Part shown: positions 17,301 to 25,215 of the stretch, piece after piece
Position numbering within the stretch: position 1 is the first letter of the stretch
Layout of the letters: each line of letters begins with the position of its first letter
Source of the DNA: Mycolicibacterium aurum
Lineage (GTDB): Bacteria > Actinomycetota > Actinomycetes > Mycobacteriales > Mycobacteriaceae
Direction: 5' to 3'
DNA: 64,000 bases
Assembly (NCBI GenBank): GCA_900078775.1
Contig: LT549889.1
Location: 4,774,001-4,838,000 of the forward strand
Made by a program: the position numbers and the translations under genes
The notes under the pieces: model-generated
The model's input: only the letters and a program-made list of their open reading frames with translations
What the model was told of the DNA's origin: nothing
Databases searched by the model: none

Positions 17301-17964
17301 CCCCGGGCACCAGCAGGTAAACCCCCAGGGTCAGGATGGCCACCACGTTGTTGAGCACCGGCGCCCAGGCCGGCGGCCCGAACACGTTGCGGGTGTTCAG
17401 GATCGCCATGTACACCGAGGTGAGTCCGTAGAAGATCACCTGCGGCAGCAGCAGATACGCGAACGCCGTGGTGAGCGGACGGTTGACCAGCGGGTCGCTG
17501 CCGAGCATCAGATCCACCAGCAGTGGTGCGGCGGCCACCGACAGGATCGTGGTGACGGCCAGCAGTGCGGTGGCCAGGGTGACCAGGCGGCGCATGAACG
17601 CGGTGCCGCCGTCGGGGTCGTCACGTTCGGCGCGGGCCAGCACCGGCACGAAGATCGCGGTGAACGTGGCCTCCAGCACCAGCGCGGCGATCAGATTGGG
17701 CAGCTGATTGGCCACGGTGAACGAGCTGAGCAGCGGACCGCCCAGGATCAGCGCCAGCAGCACCATCCGGGCGAACCCGGTGATCCGGCTGACCAGGGTG
17801 GCCACCGCCATCCCCCAGGACCGCGACACGACCGCCGAGTCGGACAGTTCCTGGCGGGGTTGGCCGGGTCGGGTGGCGGCCGGCGCGGTGGCGCCTGCCC
17901 GTCGCCGGGTGGTGTGCCCGCGGGGCACCCGTTGCGGGTTGTTCATCGGAGCTCGTCTGTTCAT
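14326..17964 (-). CDS. murJ: lipid II flippase MurJ (MviN) with cytosolic pseudokinase and extracellular domain
   Basis: A 1,212-residue protein. Residues about 35-570 form the MATE-like flippase with many membrane helices that moves lipid II outward. A Pro/Gly-rich linker follows with 9-residue QRPPADGPG repeats. A protein-kinase fold (about 725-910) lacks the VAIK lysine (it reads VALTFVD) and an HRD loop, so it is a pseudokinase. A membrane helix is near 1010-1028, then an extracellular beta domain (IDGNPSTVWPTDTYSD) runs to the C-terminus. The architecture is that of mycobacterial MviN, whose pseudokinase is phosphorylated by PknB and recruits FhaA. ATG at 17964 overlaps the upstream stop (ATGA). 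Confidence 0.95.
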   Translation of the reverse strand: MNRRAPMNNPQRVPRGHTTRRRAGATAPAATRPGQPRQELSDSAVVSRSWGMAVATLVSRITGFARMVLLALILGGPLLSSFTVANQLPNLIAALVLEATFTAIFVPVLARAERDDPDGGTAFMRRLVTLATALLAVTTILSVAAAPLLVDLMLGSDPLVNRPLTTAFAYLLLPQVIFYGLTSVYMAILNTRNVFGPPAWAPVLNNVVAILTLGVYLLVPGELSIDPVEMGNAKLLVLGIGTTLGVVAQAAVLILALRRERISLRPLWGIDDRLKQFGMMALAMVLYVLISQIGLIVGNQIASAAAASGPAIYNYTWLILQLPFGIIGVTVLTVVMPRLSRNAAADDGPAVLADLNLATRLTMITLIPIVAMMTVGGPAIGSALFAYGNFGQTDAGYLGMAITLSAFTLIPYALVLLQLRVFYARQQPWTPIVLILVITAVKISASVAVPHLVSDPGMVAGYLGLANGLGFLAGATVGYLVLRANLNPPGGKMLNLDVLRTILVTIAASMIAGLAAHVVDRLLGLEALTEHGGGLGSLLRLVVLGVIMLPILGAVLWAAKVPDAVAAVAAVRRRLPGRTAAVSVPDRARMQTPVTYSDHSNSRPTRPARPPAARRYGPHAGMAQQQMPKGPPAVSDDPVTGSAPRAGARPEGPAAGDFQPDTGGFSPRSQAESQRPPADGPGQRPPADGPGQRPPADYGDDPTRAPLAFDSPREPALETATADEDVHLIPGATIAGGRYRLLVFHGGPPHLQFWHALDTALDRQVALTFVDPDAVLPDSELQEILTRTMRLSKVETPGIARVLDVARTGSGGLVVSEWIRGGSLAEVAETSPSPIGGARAIQSLAAAAEAAHRAGVALSIDDPSRVRVSIEGDVVLAFPATLPDATPEDDIRGIGAALYALLINRWPLPDSGLHSGLAPADLDAAGQPVEPQSVDGDIPFQISAAAARAVQEEGGISTAPTLLNLLQQATAVADRTEYIAPVDEPTESADRSAAGGLDTEAAARRRKGIIIGVAAGGVVVVLALVLLATILSRIFGNVGDGLGRDELGLNSPGSSTEQSAAGGAAIKPVRATVFSPEGEADAPADAGLAIDGNPSTVWPTDTYSDPAPFPGFKNGVGLMLQLPRSTAIGSVTLDVSSVGTAVQIRGSDSASPSTLEDTTALTDPVTLKKGSNTIEIDDPKATPYVLVWISTLGTVDGKSRTDIGEITLKSAS
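15874..15945. repeat. 27-bp tandem repeat in the murJ linker
   Basis: About 2.7 direct copies of a 27-base unit (15874-15900, 15901-15927, partial from 15928) encode 9-residue repeats QRPPADGPG between the flippase and the pseudokinase. Copies 1 and 2 are identical, so copy number may vary between strains. Confidence 0.85.
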
Positions 17965-20312
17965 GAGGTTCGGTCGTCGCCGTGGGCCAGCGCGGTGTCC
18001 AGCGGGTCGGGGCGCCGGGGGGTGGGCGGGATCAGGTCGGCACGGTCGGGTTGACCGCGGAAACGGTGCCACAACCGGCGTCCGACCAGTAGCGCCAGGA
18101 TCACACCGCCGGTCAGGGTGATGAAGAACAGCACCTTGCCGTAGGCGTTGGAATGCACCGACAACCGCACCGGGTCGCCCAGCGGCAGCCCGTCGACGGT
18201 GCTCAGATTCACGTCGATGGCGAACCGCTGGGTGAAGTGCACCTCGATCGGTACCCGCAGCGGCAGGAAGCCGGGCGGCAGCTCGATCTCACCCGGGTCG
18301 GTCACCGCCACACCCGGCGGGGCGGTGATCTGCAGCCGCACCCGGACCGGGACCGGCAGGTCGTTGCGCAGCGCCAGCGGCAGCGGGCTGCGTTCGGTGG
18401 CCAGGGTGTAGGAGTCGCCCGGATTGACCACCGTGACGCCCGCGAACATATCGGCGACGGTGCGGCTGACGGTCGAAAGCCGTTGCTGGGCGGCCTGGTT
18501 GCGGTCGTCCGCGGGGACCGATTGGCTGAGCGCGCGCAGCATGTCCTCGCGCAGCGGGGCGGTGTACTGGGTGCCGGTCAGCCCGGTCCGCTGGTCGACG
18601 GTCAGCGCCGAGGTCAGGCCCCACAGCCGGCCGGTGATCGCCGAGACGCTGGAGGTGACGCCGTTGTCGATGAAGGCGTCCGGGTCGAGGGTGGGCTCCG
18701 GCGCCGGATCGGGCTCCGGCGGTGCGGCGCGTGGGGTCTCGGCGATGACGGCGGGCAGCGGTCGCGGCGCGGCCAGACCGGCCCGGATCGCGCTGGCCAC
18801 CGTGGTGAGCAGGGTCTGGGCCTCGCCGGGGTTCAGGTCCCAGGTCAGCGGCGGCATGACGATCTCGGTGCGGGGTTCGGCGTCCGGGGTCAGGGCGCGC
18901 CACAGCAGTGCCCCGAGCGCGCTCTGCAGCCGCGCCGTCCGGGAGTCGTGCTGCAGCGGGATGTGCAGATCCTCGTCGAGGTAGGTCGGGGTGATCGGCG
19001 CGCCGCCGGACCCCGCCAGCGCGGCGCCCAGCGCCGGGTCGAACGGGGCGGTGACGACATCGGCGGAGTCGCGCTGCGGGGCGAGGTCGGCGGCCCCGAC
19101 CCGCTGGCCCGACAGGGCAGCGGCGGCGACGGCCACGGTCGGTCCGCGCACGCCGAGCAGCGATACCGCGGGCGCGGTCAGCGGTGCATCCCCGAACAGG
19201 GTGGCGCCGCGCACCGAACGGATGCCCAGGATCTGGTCCACGATGTCGGCGGCCCCGGTGGTGGCGACCGCGCTCAGACCGGTGTCGCCGACCCGCTTGA
19301 GGGCATCGAGGTCGGCCTGGGCGTACACCGTGGGCGTCACGCACAGCCGCTGCGCGAGGGCCCGCAGCCGGTTCAGCCAGTCGACCGCGGCCGCCTGACC
19401 GGTGCCCGGATGGGTGGGTGCGTTCAGGCCACCGTTGGGGTCGTCGGTGACGACGTAGCCGCCGGTCATGGCGTTGACGGTGATCAGCAGGTCGGGGTCG
19501 ACGGCCAGGCACAGCGCACCGCCGACCGCGCCGTCGCCGTCCACCTGGGCGCTGGTGGCGAAGTCCGCGGCCGCCAGCAGGGTGTCCAGCCTTCCGCCGG
19601 GTGCCAGCGAGGTGGCCAGCGCGTCGTCGAGCAGCCGGATCGGGGTGGTGCCGCCCGGGATACCGGCGGCCAGCCGGGGCCGGTCGGCCAGCGGCCACAG
19701 CACCGTCATCCCCACCGGCCGGGTGGTGTCCGGCGCCACCACCGCCGACAGGCCCTCCGAATCCCCGGTGGCCGGGTCGGGCGGGACGCCGAGCACCGGC
19801 AGCAGCAGCCGGGCGTCATCGAGGCGGGCCGGTGCGCCGTAGTCGGGGGTGCCGTTGACGTTCACCAACAGCGGGTAGACGCCCGGCTGGTCGATCCGCA
19901 GGGACGGATCCTCGCCGCGCACCGGGAAGGCCAGGTTGAACGGCACCTGCTGGCCGCGCTGCAGCTCGGTGGACAGCGTGATGAACGGGCCCACCGCGGT
20001 GTACTGGTCGAGATTGCCGGACAGGTTGGTGCGCAGCCCGGCCGATCCGGTGACCGCGGGGGCGACCTCGAGACGCACCACCACATCGCGGACCGGGCGG
20101 TCGCCGACGTTGCGTACGGTGCCCGCGACGGTGACCACCGACCCGCTGGTGGTGGTCACGATGTCGGGGGTGACGCGGTCGATCTGCAGGGTCAGGAACG
20201 CGGCGGAGCCGGGTTCGGCGGCCGCGGCGCCGGGCGGTACGACGGGGGTCGCGAGAAGGAGCAGCAGTACGGCGGCGGTGAGGACGCGAACCAGCACCCG
20301 GGCCGGGTTCAC
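17961..20312 (-). CDS. DUF6049-type secreted membrane-anchored protein (Rv3909-like)
   Basis: A 783-residue envelope protein encoded directly before murJ. It has a signal peptide (VLVRVLTAAVLLLLLATPVV, cleavage after AAAA). A large extracytoplasmic part follows, with an Ig-like N-terminus (GTVRNVGDRPVRDVVVRLEV), a polysaccharide-deacetylase-like middle and a second beta domain (LQITAPPGVAVTDPG). A single C-terminal helix (VLFFITLTGGVILALLVG, about 735-752) precedes a short cytosolic tail. Function is unknown; invariant neighbourhood with murJ suggests a role in wall synthesis. GTG start overlaps the mutT4 stop and its own stop overlaps the murJ start. Confidence 0.85.
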   Translation of the reverse strand: MNPARVLVRVLTAAVLLLLLATPVVPPGAAAAEPGSAAFLTLQIDRVTPDIVTTTSGSVVTVAGTVRNVGDRPVRDVVVRLEVAPAVTGSAGLRTNLSGNLDQYTAVGPFITLSTELQRGQQVPFNLAFPVRGEDPSLRIDQPGVYPLLVNVNGTPDYGAPARLDDARLLLPVLGVPPDPATGDSEGLSAVVAPDTTRPVGMTVLWPLADRPRLAAGIPGGTTPIRLLDDALATSLAPGGRLDTLLAAADFATSAQVDGDGAVGGALCLAVDPDLLITVNAMTGGYVVTDDPNGGLNAPTHPGTGQAAAVDWLNRLRALAQRLCVTPTVYAQADLDALKRVGDTGLSAVATTGAADIVDQILGIRSVRGATLFGDAPLTAPAVSLLGVRGPTVAVAAAALSGQRVGAADLAPQRDSADVVTAPFDPALGAALAGSGGAPITPTYLDEDLHIPLQHDSRTARLQSALGALLWRALTPDAEPRTEIVMPPLTWDLNPGEAQTLLTTVASAIRAGLAAPRPLPAVIAETPRAAPPEPDPAPEPTLDPDAFIDNGVTSSVSAITGRLWGLTSALTVDQRTGLTGTQYTAPLREDMLRALSQSVPADDRNQAAQQRLSTVSRTVADMFAGVTVVNPGDSYTLATERSPLPLALRNDLPVPVRVRLQITAPPGVAVTDPGEIELPPGFLPLRVPIEVHFTQRFAIDVNLSTVDGLPLGDPVRLSVHSNAYGKVLFFITLTGGVILALLVGRRLWHRFRGQPDRADLIPPTPRRPDPLDTALAHGDDRTS

Positions 20313-21162
20313 GGGCCCTGTCCGCAGCCGTTCGCCCGCCGGGGTGGCGAATCCTCGGGGCGGCGGTTGCGGGTGTGCGAATGGGTCTGGGGGCGCCGCC
20401 GGGGGCGCTGTGCGGCAGCGGCGGCAGCGCGCCGGGGCCGTGGGTGTGCAGCTTGTCGATCAGCTCGCCGGCCACCACCGCCAGCCGGCGTTCGTCGGCG
20501 TAGGCCAGCCGGGCGGGCAGATCACGCAGCGGCACCCAGGCCACCTCGGTGACCTCCATGTCCTCGTCGGAGAGATCTCCGCCCAGGAAGCGCATCAGGT
20601 AGTGATGCACGGTCTTGTGCACCCGGCGGCCCTCGGTGACGAACCAGTAGTCGATGCTGCCGAGCGCGGCCAGCACGCTGCCCTGCACTCCGGTCTCTTC
20701 GGCGACCTCGCGCACGGCGGTCTGTTCGGCGGTCTCACCGACCTCGATGTGCCCCTTGGGCAGCGACCACAGCATCCGGCCGCGCCGGTCGATCCGGCCG
20801 ATCAGCGCGGCGACCTGGGTTTCCTTGGGCCCGTCGAGGCCGTCGATGACGAGCCCGCCGGCCGAGGTCTCGTGCACGGTGCGCAGCCGGTCCGGGGCCC
20901 GGCGGGCGGCCGGGCGCGGTTTGCGGTTCTGCCCGGGTTTGGCGGGCTGGACGTTGCTGCCGGCTTTACCGGAGGTCGGGGTCGTGGCGCCGTTGGGAGA
21001 CTGGCCCGGATTCGGTGTCGTGGCCGGTTGGCCGGGATTCTGGCCGCCGGGTTCGGCGGCGGCGCCGGGTCGTGCGGCGTTGCCCTCGGGCGGACCGGCA
21101 GCCCGGCGACCGCGGCGACGCCCTCGGCGCCGTCGAGGCTTGGCGTGCTCACCGTCCGACAC
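20309..21162 (-). CDS. mutT4: Nudix hydrolase MutT4 (Rv3908-like), apparent 3' frameshift
   Basis: An Arg/Pro-rich N-terminus (about 95 residues) precedes a Nudix domain with the catalytic box GHIEVGETAEQTAVREVAEETG. MutT-type enzymes hydrolyse damaged or signalling nucleotides. As written, the frame fails to stop and reads on to 19816, about 500 bases inside the next gene. Adding one base to the G5 run at 20401-20405 restores SAPRRRPQTHS, which I recognise from the M. tuberculosis protein, and a TGA at 20309 overlapping the next GTG (GTGA). I therefore give the restored end. GTG start at 21162 has a leaderless -10 upstream. Confidence 0.85.
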
Positions 21163-21169
21163 CCAAGCG

Positions 21170-21175
21170 ATAGTA
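21170..21175 (-). promoter_or_regulatory. leaderless -10 box of mutT4
   Basis: TACTAT on the minus strand is followed by seven bases and then the GTG of mutT4, so the transcript probably starts at or next to the start codon. It lies in the 99-base divergent gap with pcnA. Confidence 0.45.
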
Positions 21176-21261
21176 GTTGCCGCAGCTTTACCTGCTCGCC
21201 ACACGCGCCGGTCGTAGCCGGGCTGTCGCCGGGTCGTTATCGACCATTAGGCTCACCGAAC

Positions 21262-22791
21262 GTGCCGACCGACCCGACTCCAGATGCCACCGAGGCCGAA
21301 CTGCTGGCGGGTGCCTGGGTTGCGCTGAACAGCTACGGCGAGGTCCTGCGCGATATCGGCGCGGTGTTCGCCGCCGCCGGTCACGAGCTGTATCTGGTCG
21401 GGGGCAGCGTCCGCGACGCGCTGCTGGGCCGGCTGTACTCCGACCTCGACTTCACCACCGATGCGCGCCCCGAGCAGATGCAGAGGCTGCTGCGCGGCTG
21501 GGCCGACGCGCTGTGGGATACCGGCATCGAGTTCGGCACCATCGGGGTCGGCAAGGCCGGGCACCGGTTCGAGATCACCACCTTCCGCGCCGACAGCTAC
21601 GACCAGGTGTCCCGCAATCCGCAGGTGCGGTTCGGAGACCGGCTCGCCGACGATCTGGTGCGCCGCGACTTCACCGTGAACGCGATGGCGGTGCGTATCA
21701 CCGCCGACGGCCCGGCCGAGTTCCTGGACCCGCTGGGGGGGTTGACCGCGCTGCGCGAGCGGGTGCTCGACACCCCGTCCGCGCCGCAGGTGTCCTTCGG
21801 TGACGATCCGCTGCGGATGCTGCGGGCCGCCCGGTTCGTGTCCCAGCTCGGCTTCTCGGTGGCGCCGCGGGTGCTGGAGGCGCTGCTGGAGATGGCGCCG
21901 CAGCTGGAGCGGATCACCGCCGAGCGGGTGGCCGCCGAACTGGACAAGCTGCTGCTGGGTGCGGACCCGGTGGCCGGGGTGGACCTCATGGTGCAGACCG
22001 GTCTGGGCGCGGTGGTGCTGCCCGAGGTCGGCGAGATGCGGATGGCCATCGACGAGCACCACCAGCACAAGGACGTGTACTGGCACTCGCTGACGGTGCT
22101 CAAGCAGGCCATCGATCTGGAGGAGCCGGCGGGGCAGGAGCGAAGCGACACGGGGGAGGACATCCCGGCGGGGCAGGAGCGAAGCGACCCGGGGGAGCAG
22201 TCAGGCGGCCCGGATCTGGTGCTGCGCTGGGCGGCGCTGCTGCACGACATCGGCAAGCCCGGCACCCGCCGGCACGAGGCGGACGGCGGCGTGAGCTTCC
22301 ACCATCACGAGGTGGTGGGCGCGAAGATGGTCCGCAAGCGGATGCGCGCGCTCAAGTACTCCAAGCAGATGGTCGACGACGTCTCGCAGCTGGTCTACCT
22401 GCACCTGCGGTTCCACGGCTACGGCGACGGTCGATGGACCGACTCGGCGGTGCGCCGCTACGTCACCGACGCCGGACCGCTGCTGAGCCGGCTGCACAAG
22501 CTGGTCCGCGCGGACTGCACCACCCGCAACAAGCGTCGCGCGGCCCGGCTGCGGGCCAATTACGACGAGCTCGAGGCGCGGATCGCCGAACTGGCCGCCA
22601 AGGAGGACCTGCAGCGGGTCCGCCCGGATCTGGACGGCAACGCCATCATGGAGATCCTGGGCATCCCGCCCGGCCCGCTGGTCGGCAAGGCCTGGAATCA
22701 CCTCAAGGAGCTGCGGCTGGACCGCGGGCCGCTGGAACACGACGAGGCGATCGCCGAACTGCACAAGTGGTGGAACGCGCAGCAGTCCTGA
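21262..22791 (+). CDS. pcnA: CCA-adding enzyme / poly(A) polymerase family nucleotidyltransferase
   Basis: A 509-residue class II nucleotidyltransferase. The head has LVGGSVRDALLGRLYSDLDF (catalytic DxD, about 46-65) and RRDFTVNAMA. The HD domain has WAALLHDIGKPGTRRH. It most likely repairs or builds tRNA CCA ends. Between the domains (about 288-315) is an in-frame insertion carrying two copies of PAGQERSD, absent from the M. tuberculosis protein as I recall it. GTG start at 21262; it is divergent from mutT4. The long upstream open frame is antisense noise. Confidence 0.93.
   Translation: MPTDPTPDATEAELLAGAWVALNSYGEVLRDIGAVFAAAGHELYLVGGSVRDALLGRLYSDLDFTTDARPEQMQRLLRGWADALWDTGIEFGTIGVGKAGHRFEITTFRADSYDQVSRNPQVRFGDRLADDLVRRDFTVNAMAVRITADGPAEFLDPLGGLTALRERVLDTPSAPQVSFGDDPLRMLRAARFVSQLGFSVAPRVLEALLEMAPQLERITAERVAAELDKLLLGADPVAGVDLMVQTGLGAVVLPEVGEMRMAIDEHHQHKDVYWHSLTVLKQAIDLEEPAGQERSDTGEDIPAGQERSDPGEQSGGPDLVLRWAALLHDIGKPGTRRHEADGGVSFHHHEVVGAKMVRKRMRALKYSKQMVDDVSQLVYLHLRFHGYGDGRWTDSAVRRYVTDAGPLLSRLHKLVRADCTTRNKRRAARLRANYDELEARIAELAAKEDLQRVRPDLDGNAIMEILGIPPGPLVGKAWNHLKELRLDRGPLEHDEAIAELHKWWNAQQS
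22126..22197. repeat. pair of 33-bp direct repeats inserted in pcnA
   Basis: Two 33-base copies (22126-22158 and 22165-22197), differing at one base, share the core GGGGCAGGAGCGAAGCGAC. Copies start 39 bases (13 codons) apart, keeping the frame. They are read as PAGQERSDTGED and PAGQERSDPGEQ. This looks like a small mobile or dispersed repeat that landed in a surface loop. Confidence 0.85.
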
Positions 22792-22806
22792 TGCGTCTGA
22801 ACAGGC

Positions 22807-23310
22807 ATGGACTATTGCCTGGGGGACGGCGCCGGCGGCGCGGGAATCTGGTCGGCCGAGCCGACGCTGGACATCGACGGTGACGGGCTGCTCGACGCCT
22901 TCCCGCTGGATCTCGACGCCGACGGCCGCCCCGACGACGCACTGGCCGATCTGGACGGCCCGCCCTTCGACGGACTGGTCGACCATGCCGTGCACGACCG
23001 GGACGGCCCGGCGCCGGCGTACTTCACCGATGACGGCTCGGGCACCTGGGCGGTGGCCGTCGACCGGACCGGGCAGTTGCGCTGGTTCGGTCTGGACGGG
23101 GTGGAGGCGACCGGCGGGCCGTTGGTGGACTTCGATGCCGATGGCGCGGCCGACGACCGGCTGCTCGACGCGGACGCCGACGGGCTGGCCGACGGGGTGC
23201 TGGCCGGGGACAGCGCCTACGCCGACCGGGACGCCGACGGCCGCTGGGATGTCCGGCTGACCGACACCGACGGGGACGGGCGCGCCGACTCGGCTACCGA
23301 TCTGGGTTGA
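22807..23310 (+). CDS. acidic Asp/Gly-repeat protein, putative calcium binding (Rv3906-like)
   Basis: A 167-residue, strongly acidic protein with many DxDxDGxxD segments: DIDGDGLLDAFPLDLDADG, DFDADGAADDRLLDADADG and DTDGDGRADSATDLG. These resemble the calcium loops of thrombospondin type-3 or dockerin-like repeats. There is no clear signal peptide or membrane segment. It starts with ATG 15 bases after pcnA; size and place match Rv3906c, of unknown function. Calcium binding is inferred from motif only. Confidence 0.75.
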   Translation: MDYCLGDGAGGAGIWSAEPTLDIDGDGLLDAFPLDLDADGRPDDALADLDGPPFDGLVDHAVHDRDGPAPAYFTDDGSGTWAVAVDRTGQLRWFGLDGVEATGGPLVDFDADGAADDRLLDADADGLADGVLAGDSAYADRDADGRWDVRLTDTDGDGRADSATDLG

Positions 23311-23331
23311 GCCGCAAACGGTCTGCCGCGC

Positions 23332-24297
23332 TCAGCCCACCGCGGCGGTGTCGATACCGTGCCGGGAAAGCAGGGCCAAGCGGCCGGTGAAGCCGTGCTC
23401 GGCGGCCCAGGCCAGCTGCCGCCGCCACATCTGGGCGCGGGTCTCCATCGCCTCGCCGAGCCGGCGTTCCCAGGGGCTCGGCCCAGCCTCGGCCAGGCCG
23501 TGCGCGAACAGCTGATTCAGGTGCGTGTCGTCGGGACGGAACATCCGGTTGTAGAGGGCCTGCTGATCGACCGGATGCGCGCCGCGGCACAGCAGCAACT
23601 CGGCCAGCGGCGTCGCCAGCCGATGCCGGGGCTGGCGTCGGGGTCCCTGCTCGCCCTCGCCGAAAACACCGGTCAGCACCGTGAACGGGGTCGACATGCC
23701 GCGCCACAGATAGCCCGCGTTCGGGTCGGCCCCGGCGTCCAGCAGCAGGGTGGCCGCGGTGAGCGGGTCGGCCTGCGGCACCCGGGCATAGGCCAGGTAC
23801 ATCAGCGGCGGCCAGCCGTAGGGACCGCCCGGCGCCGAGGCGAGGCCGGCACCCGCGCGCAGCAGCCCGGTCAGGGCGGGTACATCGGCGGCTGTGGCGG
23901 CGGCCCACACGTGGTCCTGGGTCAGGCCGGGTTCGGTTTGCAGCAGGCGTTCGGCGGTTTCGCGGCGCGCCGGGGCGTCGGACTCGTCGTAGCGCAGTGT
24001 GGCCAGTGCGCAGAACCGGTCCGCCGCAGCCGCTTTCGTCTCGTCGAAGCGGGACGGATCCACGCTCAGGGCCGCGGCCGCCTCCAGGTAGTGCACCAGC
24101 GCCGGCCACCCACTGAAGCCGTACTTGCGGGCCACGGTGAGCTGCGCGTGGTGCAGCGCCAATCGGTCGCCGCCGAGCGCGGCCTCCGGGCGGGGATGGT
24201 GTTCACGGATCAGCGCGGGGTCGGGGTCGCGCTGCAGGGCCCGGGCCTCATCGCGCAACCGGGGCAGGGAGGGATTGTCGGGCAGCGAACTGGCCAT
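23332..24297 (-). CDS. ankyrin-repeat protein
   Basis: A 321-residue protein with ankyrin-like units: GWPPLMYLAYARVP...LTAATLLLDAGADPNAGY (about 150-195), ATPLAELLLCRGAHP and the end GFTGRLALLSRHGID. The N-terminus has SLPRLRDEARALQRD and ARKYGFSGWPALVHYLE, common in actinobacterial ankyrin proteins. Likely cytosolic and protein-binding; no partner is evident. The ATG at 24297 has GAGAGGAGG upstream. It is convergent with the Asp/Gly-repeat gene (21-base gap). Confidence 0.8.
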   Translation of the reverse strand: MASSLPDNPSLPRLRDEARALQRDPDPALIREHHPRPEAALGGDRLALHHAQLTVARKYGFSGWPALVHYLEAAAALSVDPSRFDETKAAAADRFCALATLRYDESDAPARRETAERLLQTEPGLTQDHVWAAATAADVPALTGLLRAGAGLASAPGGPYGWPPLMYLAYARVPQADPLTAATLLLDAGADPNAGYLWRGMSTPFTVLTGVFGEGEQGPRRQPRHRLATPLAELLLCRGAHPVDQQALYNRMFRPDDTHLNQLFAHGLAEAGPSPWERRLGEAMETRAQMWRRQLAWAAEHGFTGRLALLSRHGIDTAAVG

Positions 24298-24429
24298 CAC
24301 GGCCTCCTCTCGAGGGCCCGTCGTCCGCGTGGCCGGGCCGAGAAGAGGTCGGTCCAAAAGGCAACTGCAGCAGGGGGGCTGAGCCTCTTCGAGCGGACGT
24401 CGGGCGGTCCTGCGCGCCCGCCGGTGATG

Positions 24430-25206
24430 CTACCCGCGTCCAGCGCCGGGCGGCCCGGCGAAGGCCTGCGCGATGGTCAGCCATTTCGCGGCGTCCGGGC
24501 CGACGGCCACCAGGTCGAGTTCGCCGGGGGCGCGCCGCTGGGTGACCAGCATGCAGAAGTGCTCGGCCGACCCGGTCACCGTCTGGGCGGCGTCCTCGGG
24601 CCCCCATGCCCACCAATCACCTTCTGGCCCTTGTAGTTTCACGTGAAACGGTGCATTAGGCGGGGTCAGGCCGTGGGCGGTGAAGGCAAAATCGCGGGTG
24701 CGCACCCCGATGTGGGCCACCGAGCGCAGCCGGGCGGTCGGTGGCCGGCGGACCCCGAGCGCGTCGGCGACGTCCAGTCCGTGCGCCCAGGTCTCCATCA
24801 ACCGCGCGGTGGCCATCGACGGCGCGCTCATGGGCGGTCCGAACCAGGTCAGCTTGCGGCCGTCGGGCACCTCGAGCAGCGCGGCGTGCAGGGCCGCCCG
24901 ATCGGCGCGCCAGCCCGCCAGCAGCCGGTCCGGTGCGGTGGCCGCCAACTCTTCGGCGGCGGCGTCGACGAAGCCGTGCGGATTCTCGGCCGCCGCGGCC
25001 AGCACCACGGCGAAGGCCTGCTCGTCGGTGATGGTCTGCAGCGACACCCGGTCGGTCCACCACAGGTGGGCGATCTGATGGGCGATGGTCCAGCCCGGCG
25101 CGGGGGTGGGCATCGCCCAACCGTCGGCGGGCAGGTCACTCACCAGGGCGTCCAGCGCGGCACTCTCGGCGCGCAGGTCGGCCACCATCGGTTCGGCACC
25201 GGGCAT
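24430..25206 (-). CDS. TIGR03084-type metal-binding protein (maleylpyruvate isomerase-like, Rv0036c-like)
   Basis: A 258-residue protein of the DinB/MDMPI-like helical-bundle family. Likely metal-ligand histidines are in WTIAHQIAHLWWTD (about 39-52) and MATARLMETWAHGLDVADALG (about 131-152). Some relatives use mycothiol as cofactor, but the substrate here is unknown. Neighbours and sequence match Rv0036c-Rv0037c of M. tuberculosis. The coding sequence contains a 14-base parS core read as PFHVKL. Confidence 0.8.
   Translation of the reverse strand: MPGAEPMVADLRAESAALDALVSDLPADGWAMPTPAPGWTIAHQIAHLWWTDRVSLQTITDEQAFAVVLAAAAENPHGFVDAAAEELAATAPDRLLAGWRADRAALHAALLEVPDGRKLTWFGPPMSAPSMATARLMETWAHGLDVADALGVRRPPTARLRSVAHIGVRTRDFAFTAHGLTPPNAPFHVKLQGPEGDWWAWGPEDAAQTVTGSAEHFCMLVTQRRAPGELDLVAVGPDAAKWLTIAQAFAGPPGAGRG
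24636..24649. other. parS: parS site 3 (14-base core), within the TIGR03084-type gene
   Basis: GTTTCACGTGAAAC is a perfect 14-base palindrome identical to the core of sites 1 and 2; only the outermost bases differ (A/G instead of T/A). It is 18.1 kb from site 1 and about 15.4 kb from the end of parB. Confidence 0.85.
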
Positions 25207-25215
25207 GGCACAACC

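Noticed and set aside
19816..20308. Extended C-terminus of the Nudix protein
   Set aside because: The extra residues are Arg/Pro-rich readthrough in a shifted frame of the next gene; a one-base correction restores a normal end.
18153..20552. 799-codon open frame on the plus strand opposite the DUF6049 gene
   Set aside because: It is antisense to a gene with a clear signal peptide and conserved neighbourhood; its product is repetitive Arg/Gln/Gly of the kind produced by high-GC antisense frames.
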